In this document: in pieces, positions 45,227-54,129 of the stretch | Position numbering within the stretch: the stretch's first letter is position 1 | How the letters are laid out: each line of letters starts with the position of its first letter | Source: Treponema sp. | Lineage (GTDB): Bacteria > Spirochaetota > Spirochaetia > Treponematales > Treponemataceae | DNA: 64,000 bases | Direction of reading: 5' to 3' | Assembly: GCA_016286365.1 (NCBI GenBank) | Contig: JAEESN010000009.1 | Location: 37,604-101,603 of the forward strand | Made by a program: the position numbers and the translations under genes | Notes under the pieces: model-generated | Told to the model about the DNA's origin: nothing | The model's database searches: none | Seen by the model: only the letters and a program-made list of their open reading frames with translations

Positions 45227-46955
45227 AGAATTGACAGTTAAAGATTTTGCTCTCATTGAATCAGATTATCTTGAATTTACAAAAGGATTTACAGTGCTTT
45301 CTGGAGAGACGGGTGCGGGTAAATCTATTCTTATAGGTGCTTTATCTTTTTTACTTGGCGGAAAGGCTGAAGTTTCACAGATAAGGGCTGGAAAAAACGA
45401 AGCGAGTGTAAGCGGTGTATTCTGTATTAAACCTCCTGCAAAAATAAGACAGCTTAAGGATGATGAAGAAGCAGAAAATGCTTACGAATGGCTCGAATCA
45501 CACGGCATTCAGATAGAAAATAACAGGGTACTTTTAAGACGTTTTATCCGCGACACAGGAAAATCAGGCGCATGGATTAACGATACTCCCGTTACACGCA
45601 CAGACCTTGCACAGTTTTCTTCTTTTCTTGTGGATATTCATGGACAGCACGAACATCAGTCTTTGATGAAGGTTCCCGAGCACAGAAAGTTTTTAGACAG
45701 TAGGGCAGGGATTGTTGCAGAAGTAGATGAGTTCAAAAAGGTTTTTGCACTTCTTGTAGAAAAACGAAGGCTTTTTGCAGAATATTCGATGTCGGAAAGT
45801 GAACGTCTTAAAAAGTTCGAAATGATGAGTTTTGCTATTCAGGAGATTTCTGAGGCAAAGCTTAAAAAAGATGAAGATGTTACACTCGAAGAAGAAGAAT
45901 CAAGACTGATTTCTTTTGAAAAGATTTATTCCGACGTAGAAGAAATAAACAATCTTCTTTCATCTGAAAGTGCCATAATTGACTTATTAAAGAAGGCAAG
46001 ACGTTCAAGCTCTCACCTTTGCGAGATGGATAAATCTGTTTCAAAACTCGACGAAAGAATTGAATCAGCATTCTACGAACTTTCTGATATCTCTGATGAA
46101 TTTGAAAGCTATAAACGTTCTCTCGTATTTGATCCTGCAAGATTACAACAGGTTCAAGACAGGCTTTCTTTAATTTTTAATCTTAAGAAAAAATATGCTT
46201 CTTCTGTGAATGCTCCTTTGTCCGAAGTATTTAAGTATTTTGAAGAAGCACAGGCTTATGTTCAGGAAAACAGCGACGGAAACAATAAAAAAGATATTCT
46301 TGCCCAGGAAATAAAACAGCTCGAAAAAGAAGTTTTACAGAGGGCAACTGTTATTTCGAATAAGAGAAAGGCTGCGGCTCAGGTTCTTGGTCCGGAAGTT
46401 GATTCCATCCTTAAAAATCTTGGAATGGTCGGCACAAAGTTTGGTGTAAGCATAAAAGAAAAAGAAGGTTCGGAGCTTGTCCAGAAATGTGGTCCATACG
46501 GAATCGATGATGTAGAATTCTTAATCAGCGCAAACCCTGGATCTCCTTTAATGCCGCTTGCAAAAATTGCTTCTGGTGGTGAACTTTCACGTGTAATGCT
46601 CGCCTTAAAGACTATTTTTGCCCAGTCAGATTCTGTAGAAACCTTGATTTTTGATGAAATTGATACGGGTATTGGCGGTGAAGTTGCCGTTGCAGTAGGC
46701 AGTCATCTTAGAAAATTAGCACAAAATCGTCAGATTTTTTGTATTACACATCTTGCAAGTATTGCAGTTTACGCCGATAATCAAATTAAGATTGAAAAAG
46801 CTGTTTCCGGTGGCATTACTTCTTCTAATGTACACGAAGTTCGTGGAGAAGAAAGGGTAACAGAAATTGCCCGCATGCTTTCGGGTGATTCAGATACATC
46901 GCAGTCTCTTGAACATGCAAGGACTTTATTAAATAAATATAGCGGAGGCATTTAA
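45219..46955 (+). CDS. recN: DNA repair protein RecN
   Basis: SMC-like ATPase for double-strand break repair, 578 residues. Walker A SGETGAGKSILIGAL at residues ~28-42, a short coiled-coil arm in the middle (about 150-370, Glu/Lys-rich), the signature-like IASGGELSRVMLALK (about 455-470) and Walker B LIFDEIDTGIGG, followed by ITHLASIA. The start ATG 45219 is behind GGGAGGG (45208-45214). The stop shares a base with the next start (TAATG at 46953-46957). Identification is secure. Confidence 0.95.
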   Translation: MLEELTVKDFALIESDYLEFTKGFTVLSGETGAGKSILIGALSFLLGGKAEVSQIRAGKNEASVSGVFCIKPPAKIRQLKDDEEAENAYEWLESHGIQIENNRVLLRRFIRDTGKSGAWINDTPVTRTDLAQFSSFLVDIHGQHEHQSLMKVPEHRKFLDSRAGIVAEVDEFKKVFALLVEKRRLFAEYSMSESERLKKFEMMSFAIQEISEAKLKKDEDVTLEEEESRLISFEKIYSDVEEINNLLSSESAIIDLLKKARRSSSHLCEMDKSVSKLDERIESAFYELSDISDEFESYKRSLVFDPARLQQVQDRLSLIFNLKKKYASSVNAPLSEVFKYFEEAQAYVQENSDGNNKKDILAQEIKQLEKEVLQRATVISNKRKAAAQVLGPEVDSILKNLGMVGTKFGVSIKEKEGSELVQKCGPYGIDDVEFLISANPGSPLMPLAKIASGGELSRVMLALKTIFAQSDSVETLIFDEIDTGIGGEVAVAVGSHLRKLAQNRQIFCITHLASIAVYADNQIKIEKAVSGGITSSNVHEVRGEERVTEIARMLSGDSDTSQSLEHARTLLNKYSGGI

Positions 46956-47758
46956 TGGCAAAGGTTTCTGAAGAAGCAAGACTTGAATTTAATAATGCAA
47001 TTCAGCCTTATAAAGACAGAATTACACAAACTCTTGAAAAAGAAAAAACAATGCTCAATGCCATGCATAAAGGTGATGAAGATTTAAATATCAAAAAATT
47101 GACTTTATGTGAAGATATGATTTATGTTTCTTCGCTCTATGTTGTTCAGAACAGTCTTTCCATGAAGCTTATGGACATTAAGAATAATGATGCTTTAAAC
47201 GAAGGAAGAAAAATCCTTTATAAGGCAATCATTTATCTTGAAGATATTGTTACTAACTTTATTGACGTTCCATATAATGATTTGAACGAAAATCAGGCTT
47301 CTATTGCTTCTATCGGAATCCAGCAGCGCTACCTCATTATAAGAAAACTCGGTCTTTCTATAAGAATCATTAAAGATGCATTCGGCGATAACAGTAAGTG
47401 GAAATGGTCTTTTGTTGAACTTGAAGGCCGCTTTACAACTGTTGCAAAGAATCTTATTGATATGAAGGAAGCTTCTAAGGATTATTTTGATCCACGCTCC
47501 GATAATTATGAACCTACCGTATTGTATATACGTTTAATCGAAAAATTATTGAATAATGCTGCAACCGGATATCGTGACCGTTACGAACTTTCTACAAGAC
47601 GAATCGACGATATGCGCGATGCCATCAAATATCTTTTAGCACTCCGCCGTTTATATGTAGTGCTTGGAAATTCAGAACAGGCAGAAGAAATTAAAAAGAA
47701 GGCTGTTGTCTGGAAAGATAAGATGGATGCAGATCAGAAAAAAGGTCTTAGTAACTAA
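46955..47758 (+). CDS. Conserved alpha-helical protein of unknown function
   Basis: Cytosolic protein of 267 residues with no signal peptide or membrane segment. It is composed almost wholly of helices with heptad-like patterns, containing LTLCEDMIYVSSLYVVQNSLSM and the ending EIKKKAVVWKDKMDADQKK. I recognise no domain or motif with catalytic residues. It is locked between recN and an HD hydrolase by TAATG overlaps on both sides, so the three should be made in fixed ratio. A structural or adaptor role in the same process is an inference. Confidence 0.7.
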   Translation: MAKVSEEARLEFNNAIQPYKDRITQTLEKEKTMLNAMHKGDEDLNIKKLTLCEDMIYVSSLYVVQNSLSMKLMDIKNNDALNEGRKILYKAIIYLEDIVTNFIDVPYNDLNENQASIASIGIQQRYLIIRKLGLSIRIIKDAFGDNSKWKWSFVELEGRFTTVAKNLIDMKEASKDYFDPRSDNYEPTVLYIRLIEKLLNNAATGYRDRYELSTRRIDDMRDAIKYLLALRRLYVVLGNSEQAEEIKKKAVVWKDKMDADQKKGLSN

Positions 47759-48975
47759 TGGAAAAAAATTTAGCTCTCAAAATATTCGAAGGATTTTCCA
47801 TCCAGCGATGGAACGATCTTGTACGCCCGTTTGAACTTGTAGAGATGGATAAGGCCGGTGAAAAAATGATTCTGGCCTACATCATCGGAAAGTATGAAGA
47901 AAAAAACGGAAAACACATCGACTGGAACTGGATGATTTATGCCTCGGTTTTTGATCTTCTTAAAAAGATAGCCCTCTGTGATATTAAAGCCCCCGTCCAG
48001 CAGATGCTCAAACGCGAATTCCCCGAAGAATATATGAGGCTTAATGAATGGGTTTTAAATCAATATAAATCACTGATTACAGACGAAGAATTATTTTCTA
48101 AGTTTACAATCTATATAGGGCAGAAGGCAGGCTCTTTCCCTCTTCCAAAGAATCTTGTTGATTCTCTTCACGTTTACAGCGCCGCACATAAATATTCAAC
48201 CATGCGCGAACTCGAGATGATTTCCCTTGTAAACGAAAAAGAAAGGCTTTCGAATATAGAAAAACAGCTTCATAAAGAAATACAGCCTTACCTTGATTTA
48301 GAAGGACTTCAGAAACTGATTACTCATCAGAAGGAATTTGATTTTATTCTTAAGATTGAACAGCTTCGTTTTCAGACAAGATGGAATCAGACTCCCAGAA
48401 TCCCTCAGACTTCTGTTTTAGGACATTGTTTTTATGTGGCAGTAATGACTCTTCTTTTGGGACGTGAATCAAATCCTAAGATGTGCGAAAAAAGAGTAAT
48501 CAATAATTTCTTCAGCGCGCTTTTTCACGATCTTCCTGAATCAGTTACACGCGACATCATCTCTCCTGTAAAACAGGCAACAGATGATTTACCAAACATC
48601 GTTAAAAAAATCGAAGACGAAATTGTAAATAAAGAGCTTCTTCCTTTTATGGATAAGTGCTTCTCTGACGAAGTAATGTATTATACAAGTGATGAATTTG
48701 CAGACAGGATAAAAGACGAAAAGGGTAAGATGATTCATGTTAGTTTTGAAGAATTAAACACAAAATATAACGAAAATAAATATGAGCCTGTGGATGGAAA
48801 ACTTGTACGCATCTGTGATCATCTTTCTGCCTTAATGGAAGCCGATATTTCAATCAATCACGGAATCACTTCTTATCATCTTACCGAAGGACGAAAAGGA
48901 ATCCTTAATCATTATAAACCAGGTCAGATAATCAGCGGCATAGACGTAAATGAGTTTTATCATAAGATGATTTAG
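47758..48975 (+). CDS. HD-domain hydrolase (YfbR-like)
   Basis: Protein of 405 residues. An N-terminal ~200-residue helical region precedes an HD domain whose metal ligands are all visible: His223 (L-G-H-C-F), His257-Asp258 (F-H-D-L-P-E) and Asp354 (R-I-C-D-H). This pattern resembles YfbR-type 5'-deoxynucleotidases, but the sequence is twice as long, and the substrate is unknown. It starts on the preceding stop (TAATG) and ends 42 bases before the LysM gene. The coupling with recN and nadK suggests a nucleotide or DNA-related role, an inference only. Confidence 0.75.
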   Translation: MEKNLALKIFEGFSIQRWNDLVRPFELVEMDKAGEKMILAYIIGKYEEKNGKHIDWNWMIYASVFDLLKKIALCDIKAPVQQMLKREFPEEYMRLNEWVLNQYKSLITDEELFSKFTIYIGQKAGSFPLPKNLVDSLHVYSAAHKYSTMRELEMISLVNEKERLSNIEKQLHKEIQPYLDLEGLQKLITHQKEFDFILKIEQLRFQTRWNQTPRIPQTSVLGHCFYVAVMTLLLGRESNPKMCEKRVINNFFSALFHDLPESVTRDIISPVKQATDDLPNIVKKIEDEIVNKELLPFMDKCFSDEVMYYTSDEFADRIKDEKGKMIHVSFEELNTKYNENKYEPVDGKLVRICDHLSALMEADISINHGITSYHLTEGRKGILNHYKPGQIISGIDVNEFYHKMI

Positions 48976-49002
48976 TTTTTTATATTTTTTTTATCTTTTT
49001 CT

Positions 49003-49011
49003 GCCGATAAT
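49003..49011 (+). promoter_or_regulatory. Candidate -10 box GCCGATAAT of the LysM gene
   Basis: GCCGATAAT ends 7 bases before ATG 49018; taking GATAAT as the -10 puts +1 on the A of ATG. GCCGATAA also equals the sigma-28 -10 consensus, but no TAAA box lies at the proper distance. Same layout as 31134-31126. Confidence 0.4.
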
Positions 49012-49017
49012 AAGAGT

Positions 49018-49911
49018 ATGAAAATATCACCTAAAAAAATTATACTGACAGTCAGTTTATTACTCATATCGTCGCTTTGTTTTGCAGACAGTAAATACAA
49101 GGTTAATAAGGGCGATACATTATATTCAATCAGTAAAAAATATCAGATAACTGTAGCTGAACTCAGGGCTGCAAATAATCTTTCTGAAAAAGATGTTATA
49201 AAGGTTGGTCAGGTTTTAATAATTCCTACGGCTAATCTTAACAATGCAGTTTCACTTAATTCTGATCCTGTAAAAACTGATGCTTCAAAAAATAAGGCTA
49301 CTAAAACTTATGTAGTTCAGAAAGGTGATACTTTATATGGTATTTCTAAAAAGAGTGGAATGAGTGTAGGTGAACTCATGGCTCTTAATAATTTTGATAA
49401 TAATACGGTGATTAAAGTTGGTCAGAAGGTAAAAGTTTACGAAACAGGTTCAGCAGTAAAAACTTCTACAACAACTGCTGCCGGAACTACGGCTACTCAA
49501 GTTACATCAAATCCTCCTGATACAAGAACTTACGGCTCTACAGTAAATGCAGACAGCTCAACAGTATGGCCTGTAAAAAATCCTAAGGTTACTACAGTTA
49601 AAGGCAAGGTAAACGGCGTCCAGCTTTCTGCGGGTAAGGATGAAACTGTAACATGTATCCGCGAAGGTTCTGTAATGTATGTTGGAGTTTACCGCGGTTA
49701 TGGACAGATTTTATTCATTCAGTCTAAAACCGGAATTATTTATGCTTATGCGGGACTTGGTTCTATAAATGTAAAAAAAGGTGATTATGCTATGTTTGGA
49801 ACATCTCTTGGAACTGTAGGAATTGACCCTATAAGTAAAAAATCTCAGATTACACTGATGGTATTCCAGAACGGTCAGCCTATTGATCCTGCTAAGGCTC
49901 CAAGAAGCTAG
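49018..49911 (+). CDS. LysM-LysM-LytM envelope protein with degenerate peptidase domain
   Basis: Exported protein of 297 residues: signal peptide (KKIILTVSLLLISSLCFA), LysM repeat 1 (about 27-72, YKVNKGDTLYSISKKY), a Thr/Ser/Asn linker, LysM repeat 2 (about 98-140, YVVQKGDTLYGISKKS) and a C-terminal LytM/M23-like domain (about 180-297). The zinc ligands of active M23 peptidases are absent: the phrase expected to read H-x-x-x-D is LSAGKDE, and the H-x-H strand reads Q-I-T-L-M-V-F. Such NlpD/EnvC-like domains activate amidases rather than cut peptidoglycan. The stop overlaps that of the minus-strand exonuclease by 4 bases. Confidence 0.85.
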   Translation: MKISPKKIILTVSLLLISSLCFADSKYKVNKGDTLYSISKKYQITVAELRAANNLSEKDVIKVGQVLIIPTANLNNAVSLNSDPVKTDASKNKATKTYVVQKGDTLYGISKKSGMSVGELMALNNFDNNTVIKVGQKVKVYETGSAVKTSTTTAAGTTATQVTSNPPDTRTYGSTVNADSSTVWPVKNPKVTTVKGKVNGVQLSAGKDETVTCIREGSVMYVGVYRGYGQILFIQSKTGIIYAYAGLGSINVKKGDYAMFGTSLGTVGIDPISKKSQITLMVFQNGQPIDPAKAPRS

Positions 49912-50480
49912 ACATCTTCGTTCATATGACAGAAAAGCCTGTATAATTCCATGCAGGTTTTTGCATCATCTAAGGCTCTGTGTGAAGAGCCTTTATTTAT
50001 TTTAAATGTATCTGCAAGAAAATCAAGCTTGTGTTTTTCTACGTTTGGAACAGTCCACCTTGAATACTGAAGCGTATCTATACATCGATTTTTTGTAAGT
50101 GGAAGTCCTGCCCATTCACATTCAGCATTCAAAAAATTTAAATCAAACCCGGCGTTATGTGCAATCAGGATTGTGTCTCCAATGAACTCCAGAAAAGAAG
50201 GAAGTACATCTTTCATAAAGGGAGAATCTTTTACCATCTCGTCTGTGATGTGTGTAAGATTTGTAATAAAAGAGGGAATTGGCGTTCCGGGATTTATGAG
50301 TTTGGAAAAAGTTCCTATTACACCATCTTTATTGAATTTTACTGCTCCAAGCTCCATAATACGGCCGGTTGTCGGAGAAATATCTGTTGTTTCGGTGTCA
50401 AAAGCGGTAAAAACTTCACCATTTTCGAAAAAATGGTGAAGTTTTTTATAATCTTTAAGAATCTTATTCGGACGATGCAT
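49908..50480 (-). CDS. DnaQ-like 3'-5' exonuclease
   Basis: DEDDh exonuclease of the DNA polymerase III epsilon family, about 190 residues. Exo I F-D-T-E-T-T (about residues 25-30), Exo II around HNAGFDLNFL and Exo III S-S-H-R-A-L-D-D-A-K-T are intact. It lacks the C-terminal polymerase-binding extension of E. coli DnaQ, so it may be a stand-alone proofreader or repair nuclease. The start is taken at ATG 50480 (AAGGAA lies 7 bases upstream); an in-frame TTG at 50483 adds one residue only. It lies 20 bases downstream of the mutase stop and may be cotranscribed with it. Confidence 0.88.
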   Translation of the reverse strand: MHRPNKILKDYKKLHHFFENGEVFTAFDTETTDISPTTGRIMELGAVKFNKDGVIGTFSKLINPGTPIPSFITNLTHITDEMVKDSPFMKDVLPSFLEFIGDTILIAHNAGFDLNFLNAECEWAGLPLTKNRCIDTLQYSRWTVPNVEKHKLDFLADTFKINKGSSHRALDDAKTCMELYRLFCHMNEDV

Positions 50481-50499
50481 CAAAGTTCCTTTTAAAGAA

Positions 50500-52245
50500 T
50501 TATTTTGATGCGGCGTCGATTATTTTCTGGATATCAGCGGCGATTCCGTCACACAAAACGGCAGCTTTCTTTTTGGCATCTTCGTACCATTTGTCGCTTC
50601 CGTCTCCTGCTGGAATCATAGAGTTGATATAGAATTTGATTTTTGGTTCTGTTCCAGAAGGACGTGCAGAAACGATTGTTCCGCTTTCGAGGTAGAACTG
50701 AAGTACATTGCTCTTTGGAAGTTTTGGATCGTTCATTAAGTCGCGTACTTTTGTTACTTTTTCGCCACCTAAAGTAGCCGGAGGATTACTTCTCATTCCA
50801 GCCATCATAGCCTTCATTGTCTGGCCACCAGTAGCACCAGGGAAGTTCTGAGAGATTGCTCTGTCTTCGAAGTATCCGAATTCTTTGTACATATCGTCGA
50901 GGTGTTCGAGTAAGCTCTTTCCTTCCGATCTCCAGTAAAGAATCATTTCGGCACACATAGCGGCAGCAGAAACTCCGTCTTTATCCATTACTTCTTTTTC
51001 TACTTTGTAACCGTATGATTCTTCAAGACCGAATACGTAGTTGTAAGAATTATTCTTTTCGAATTCGTCTTCTACTGCTGCAATCCATTTAAAGCCTGTA
51101 AGACAGTCCATCATTGTTACGCCGTATTTTTTACAGATATAGTCGCCGAATGGAGAAGTTACGATTGAGCGGATACATGCAGGATTTGCAGGCATCTTTC
51201 CAAGTTCCTTTCTTGAACGGAAAACATAGTCCATCAAAAGGGCACCCATCTGGTTTCCGCTGAGTAATACCCAGTTTCCGTCTTTGTCCGGGAAGGCTGT
51301 ACCAAAGCGGTCTGCATCAGGGTCTGTAGCCATAAGTCCGTCTGCGTTTTCTTTTTTAGCAAGTTCTACAGCGAGTTTAAGGGCTGGTTTTTCTTCAGGA
51401 TTTGGTTTTTCTACGGTAGGGAAGTTTCCATCCGGTTCTCTCTGCTCTGGGACAGTGATGATGTTTAATCCAAGGTCACCGAGTACTTTTTCTACATGCA
51501 TAGCACCTGTTCCGTGGAGAGGTGTGTATACGATGCGTACATCCTTTGCCTTTTCCTTGATTAAATCCGGGCGGAATAACTGAGCTTTACACATTGCCCA
51601 GAATTTTTCATCAATTTCTTTATCGATGATGACAAGCTTTTCTGTAGCGATAGCTTCTACTCTTGTCATTGTCTTTACATCTTTTACCTTATTTACTTCT
51701 TCGATAATTCCAACATCATGAGGTTCGATTACCTGAGCACCGTTATCCCAGTAAGCCTTGTAACCGTTATACATTCTTGGGTTATGAGAAGCTGTAACTA
51801 CAACACCAGTTTTTGCACCAAGTGTTCTGATTGCAAAAGAAAGTTCTGGAGTAGGGCGAAGGCTTGAAAAAAGATATGCCTTGATTCCGTTTGCTGCAAA
51901 GATGAGGGCAGTTGCTTCTGCGAATACATCTGAGTTTAAGCGGCTGTCGTAAGCAACAACGGCACTCAATGTTCCTTCTTTTGCTTCTTTAGGGAATGCT
52001 TTTAAAACATAATTTGCAAGTCCCTGTGTAGCCATATTTATTTCGAGGGTGTTCATTCGGTTAGTTCCGCCACCCATGATTCCTCTAAGACCGCCTGTAC
52101 CGAATTCCAGAGTCTGATAGAATCTGTCTTCAAGTTCCTTATAATCTTCTTTGTCTATAAGGTCCTGAACTTCCTTACTAAAGCGTTCATCCTTTTCTGC
52201 TTCAATATAAGCTTTTGCACGTTTAAGAATTTCTTCTTTTTCCAT
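50500..52245 (-). CDS. Phosphohexomutase (phosphoglucomutase/phosphomannomutase)
   Basis: Alpha-D-phosphohexomutase superfamily enzyme, 581 residues, PGM2-like. The catalytic phosphoserine is Ser153 in T-A-S-H-N-P, the metal loop is D-P-D-A-D-R (about 300), the sugar-binding loop G-L-E-E-S-Y-G and the phosphate loop R-P-S-G-T-E-P-K are all present. The N-terminal signature YDSRLNSD fits. It likely interconverts glucose-1-P and glucose-6-P; mannose use cannot be excluded. AGGAGT precedes the start. It is 25 bases downstream of a related mutase gene and presumably cotranscribed. Confidence 0.93.
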   Translation of the reverse strand: MEKEEILKRAKAYIEAEKDERFSKEVQDLIDKEDYKELEDRFYQTLEFGTGGLRGIMGGGTNRMNTLEINMATQGLANYVLKAFPKEAKEGTLSAVVAYDSRLNSDVFAEATALIFAANGIKAYLFSSLRPTPELSFAIRTLGAKTGVVVTASHNPRMYNGYKAYWDNGAQVIEPHDVGIIEEVNKVKDVKTMTRVEAIATEKLVIIDKEIDEKFWAMCKAQLFRPDLIKEKAKDVRIVYTPLHGTGAMHVEKVLGDLGLNIITVPEQREPDGNFPTVEKPNPEEKPALKLAVELAKKENADGLMATDPDADRFGTAFPDKDGNWVLLSGNQMGALLMDYVFRSRKELGKMPANPACIRSIVTSPFGDYICKKYGVTMMDCLTGFKWIAAVEDEFEKNNSYNYVFGLEESYGYKVEKEVMDKDGVSAAAMCAEMILYWRSEGKSLLEHLDDMYKEFGYFEDRAISQNFPGATGGQTMKAMMAGMRSNPPATLGGEKVTKVRDLMNDPKLPKSNVLQFYLESGTIVSARPSGTEPKIKFYINSMIPAGDGSDKWYEDAKKKAAVLCDGIAADIQKIIDAASK

Positions 52246-52270
52246 TTATATTACTCCTGTTTTTATATAA

Positions 52271-54034
52271 CTATTTATCGCTTAAAGAGATGAGCTCGTG
52301 TTCCCATTCCAAAAGCTCTTTTTCCATTTTTTCGTTATCGCCTTTTACGTCGCACATGATTCTGAAAACGGGTTCTGTTCCGCTTCCTCTCATCCACATA
52401 AAGGCAATGTTTTTATTATCCTGATTTTTAAATATGATTTTTAATCCGCCTTTTTTAGAGAGCGAAAAATCTTTTACATCTTTAGTTTCTTTTGTGCCGT
52501 TTGTGATTACTGCTTCCCATGAAGTTATCTTATATTTCTTTTTTAAGGAAGCCTGTTTTTCTTTCCAGCTTTTTTCAAATTCTTTCTGGAAAGCTTTTTT
52601 TAATTCGGCGTGATCTGTGTTTTTTACTTGAAGGATTGCCCTTTCTTCTGAAACACCTGTTGTTGTGTATACAGGAAGAGATTCAAGAATATCTGAAAGT
52701 GTAAAATCAGGATTATATTTAAGGCCAGCCTTATCGCACCAGATTTTATAGATTCCTTCTTCCCTTAAAACTAAAAGTTTGATTATGGCAAAGATTGTAT
52801 TTATTGGATCTCTTACGCTCGAAGGCCATGTGATTGTTCCACCGTTTGAACCTTCTCCCAAAATCCTTACGTTGTATCCTTCTTCACGCTTTTCGCATGC
52901 GCAGTTTACGACATTTGCTTCGCCAACTTCTGCACGAAAAACTTCTGCTCCAAGAGTACCGGCAATTTCGTCAATCCTCATGGAAGTAGGGCAGTTTACA
53001 ACAACAGCAGGCTTAAAATCTTTTTCGCCGCTGTGCTGCCAGATTGAATAACAAAGCTCTGCCAAAACAGAAAGACTGAATACTTCCTGTGCTTTAAGAA
53101 TCTTACTTTCTTTTTCTTTGTCGTCCCACCAGACGATGTTTCCGCGGTCTCCGTCGCAGTCTGGCATATAACCGAGTATTACTTCTTTGTGACCTTCTTC
53201 GTGTAAAAGATTCATTGCATCCCTTACGTGAACAAGGTTTTCTGCTTCCGGAATTATTTCGTGTACAATCTCGTCTTCGTTGAGCGCGTAAAAATTGATT
53301 CTGTTAGTTACAAAGAATTCTTTATCTATGCACTTTGCCCTTGAGCTTCCGTTAAAATCACAGACTACTCCAAGAGGCTTTTTTGAAAGATAAGACTGAA
53401 TCATATTAAAAAAGTCAGTCTGATATTCCTTATTGTCTGTACCTGTAATTGTCTTTAAAACAAAATTCTCGTATGCGTGAAGAGCATTATATTTTGAACT
53501 GCTCTGGGTTTTATATGCTTCCTGTAACATCGAAGTACTGCAGTTATAGGCGTCTTTTACAAGCTTTGAAACTTTAGCATCATCACTTAAAACAGATAAA
53601 AAATCTTTTGTAACAAGGGCATTTTCTTCTGCATTTAAAACACCACCGTTATTTGTTCCGAATTTAATACCGTTGTGGCCTACAGGATTATGACTTGCAG
53701 AAATATAAATAAAGCCGTCTAATTTTCTGGAATAAGCCATGATTTCTGGAGCAGAAGTTACTCCTGAATACTGGATGATTGCTCCTCTTGCGGTAAGTGC
53801 GTGTAACATTGCATCAGCAATAGCAGGGCCCGTTGGTCTTGTATCAATACCGAGTGCAATTACCGGGTTTTCCTGATTTGAAACTTTTGAAATATAATCA
53901 AAAAAAACATCTGCTGCTACAACACAAAGCGCTTTATCATCTTCGGAAATTTGTGGCGATTTGTCCTGTTCGTCTTTTGATACAGCAAAAACCTTCCGCC
54001 AGCCGGATGCCGACAAAATCATGTTATGTTCCAT
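52271..54034 (-). CDS. Second phosphohexomutase paralogue
   Basis: Another member of the same superfamily, 587 residues, only distantly like its neighbour. The phosphoserine is Ser114 in S-A-S-H-N-P-V-G-H-N-G-I-K-F, the metal loop reads P-D-C-D-G-D-R-G and the C-terminal phosphate loop R-G-S-G-T-E-P-V. The metal-loop sequence (DCDGDR) and the extra inserted segments suggest a subfamily different from classical PGM. The substrate may be another sugar phosphate. Its strong promoter ends 7 bases before ATG 54034 and no Shine-Dalgarno sequence is present, so the mRNA is probably leaderless. Confidence 0.9.
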   Translation of the reverse strand: MEHNMILSASGWRKVFAVSKDEQDKSPQISEDDKALCVVAADVFFDYISKVSNQENPVIALGIDTRPTGPAIADAMLHALTARGAIIQYSGVTSAPEIMAYSRKLDGFIYISASHNPVGHNGIKFGTNNGGVLNAEENALVTKDFLSVLSDDAKVSKLVKDAYNCSTSMLQEAYKTQSSSKYNALHAYENFVLKTITGTDNKEYQTDFFNMIQSYLSKKPLGVVCDFNGSSRAKCIDKEFFVTNRINFYALNEDEIVHEIIPEAENLVHVRDAMNLLHEEGHKEVILGYMPDCDGDRGNIVWWDDKEKESKILKAQEVFSLSVLAELCYSIWQHSGEKDFKPAVVVNCPTSMRIDEIAGTLGAEVFRAEVGEANVVNCACEKREEGYNVRILGEGSNGGTITWPSSVRDPINTIFAIIKLLVLREEGIYKIWCDKAGLKYNPDFTLSDILESLPVYTTTGVSEERAILQVKNTDHAELKKAFQKEFEKSWKEKQASLKKKYKITSWEAVITNGTKETKDVKDFSLSKKGGLKIIFKNQDNKNIAFMWMRGSGTEPVFRIMCDVKGDNEKMEKELLEWEHELISLSDK

Positions 54035-54041
54035 AAATTAT

Positions 54042-54070
54042 ATAATAGCACGAAATAAAGGATTTAACAA
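54042..54070 (-). promoter_or_regulatory. Promoter of the second phosphohexomutase gene
   Basis: Minus strand: TTGTTA (54070-54065), 17-base spacer, TATTAT (54047-54042), then 7 bases to ATG 54034. Predicted +1 is one base before the ATG. Confidence 0.6.
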
Positions 54071-54081
54071 ACACTACAAAC

Positions 54082-54110
54082 TTGTTTTATTAAAATATAA
54101 TCAGTATACT
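54082..54110 (+). promoter_or_regulatory. mnmA promoter
   Basis: TTGTTT (54082-54087), 17-base spacer, TATACT (54105-54110). Predicted +1 near 54117, giving a 13-base leader with AGGTGGAG before ATG 54130. Divergent from the mutase promoter. Confidence 0.55.
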
Positions 54111-54129
54111 AGGCAGGTGGAGAAAAGAT

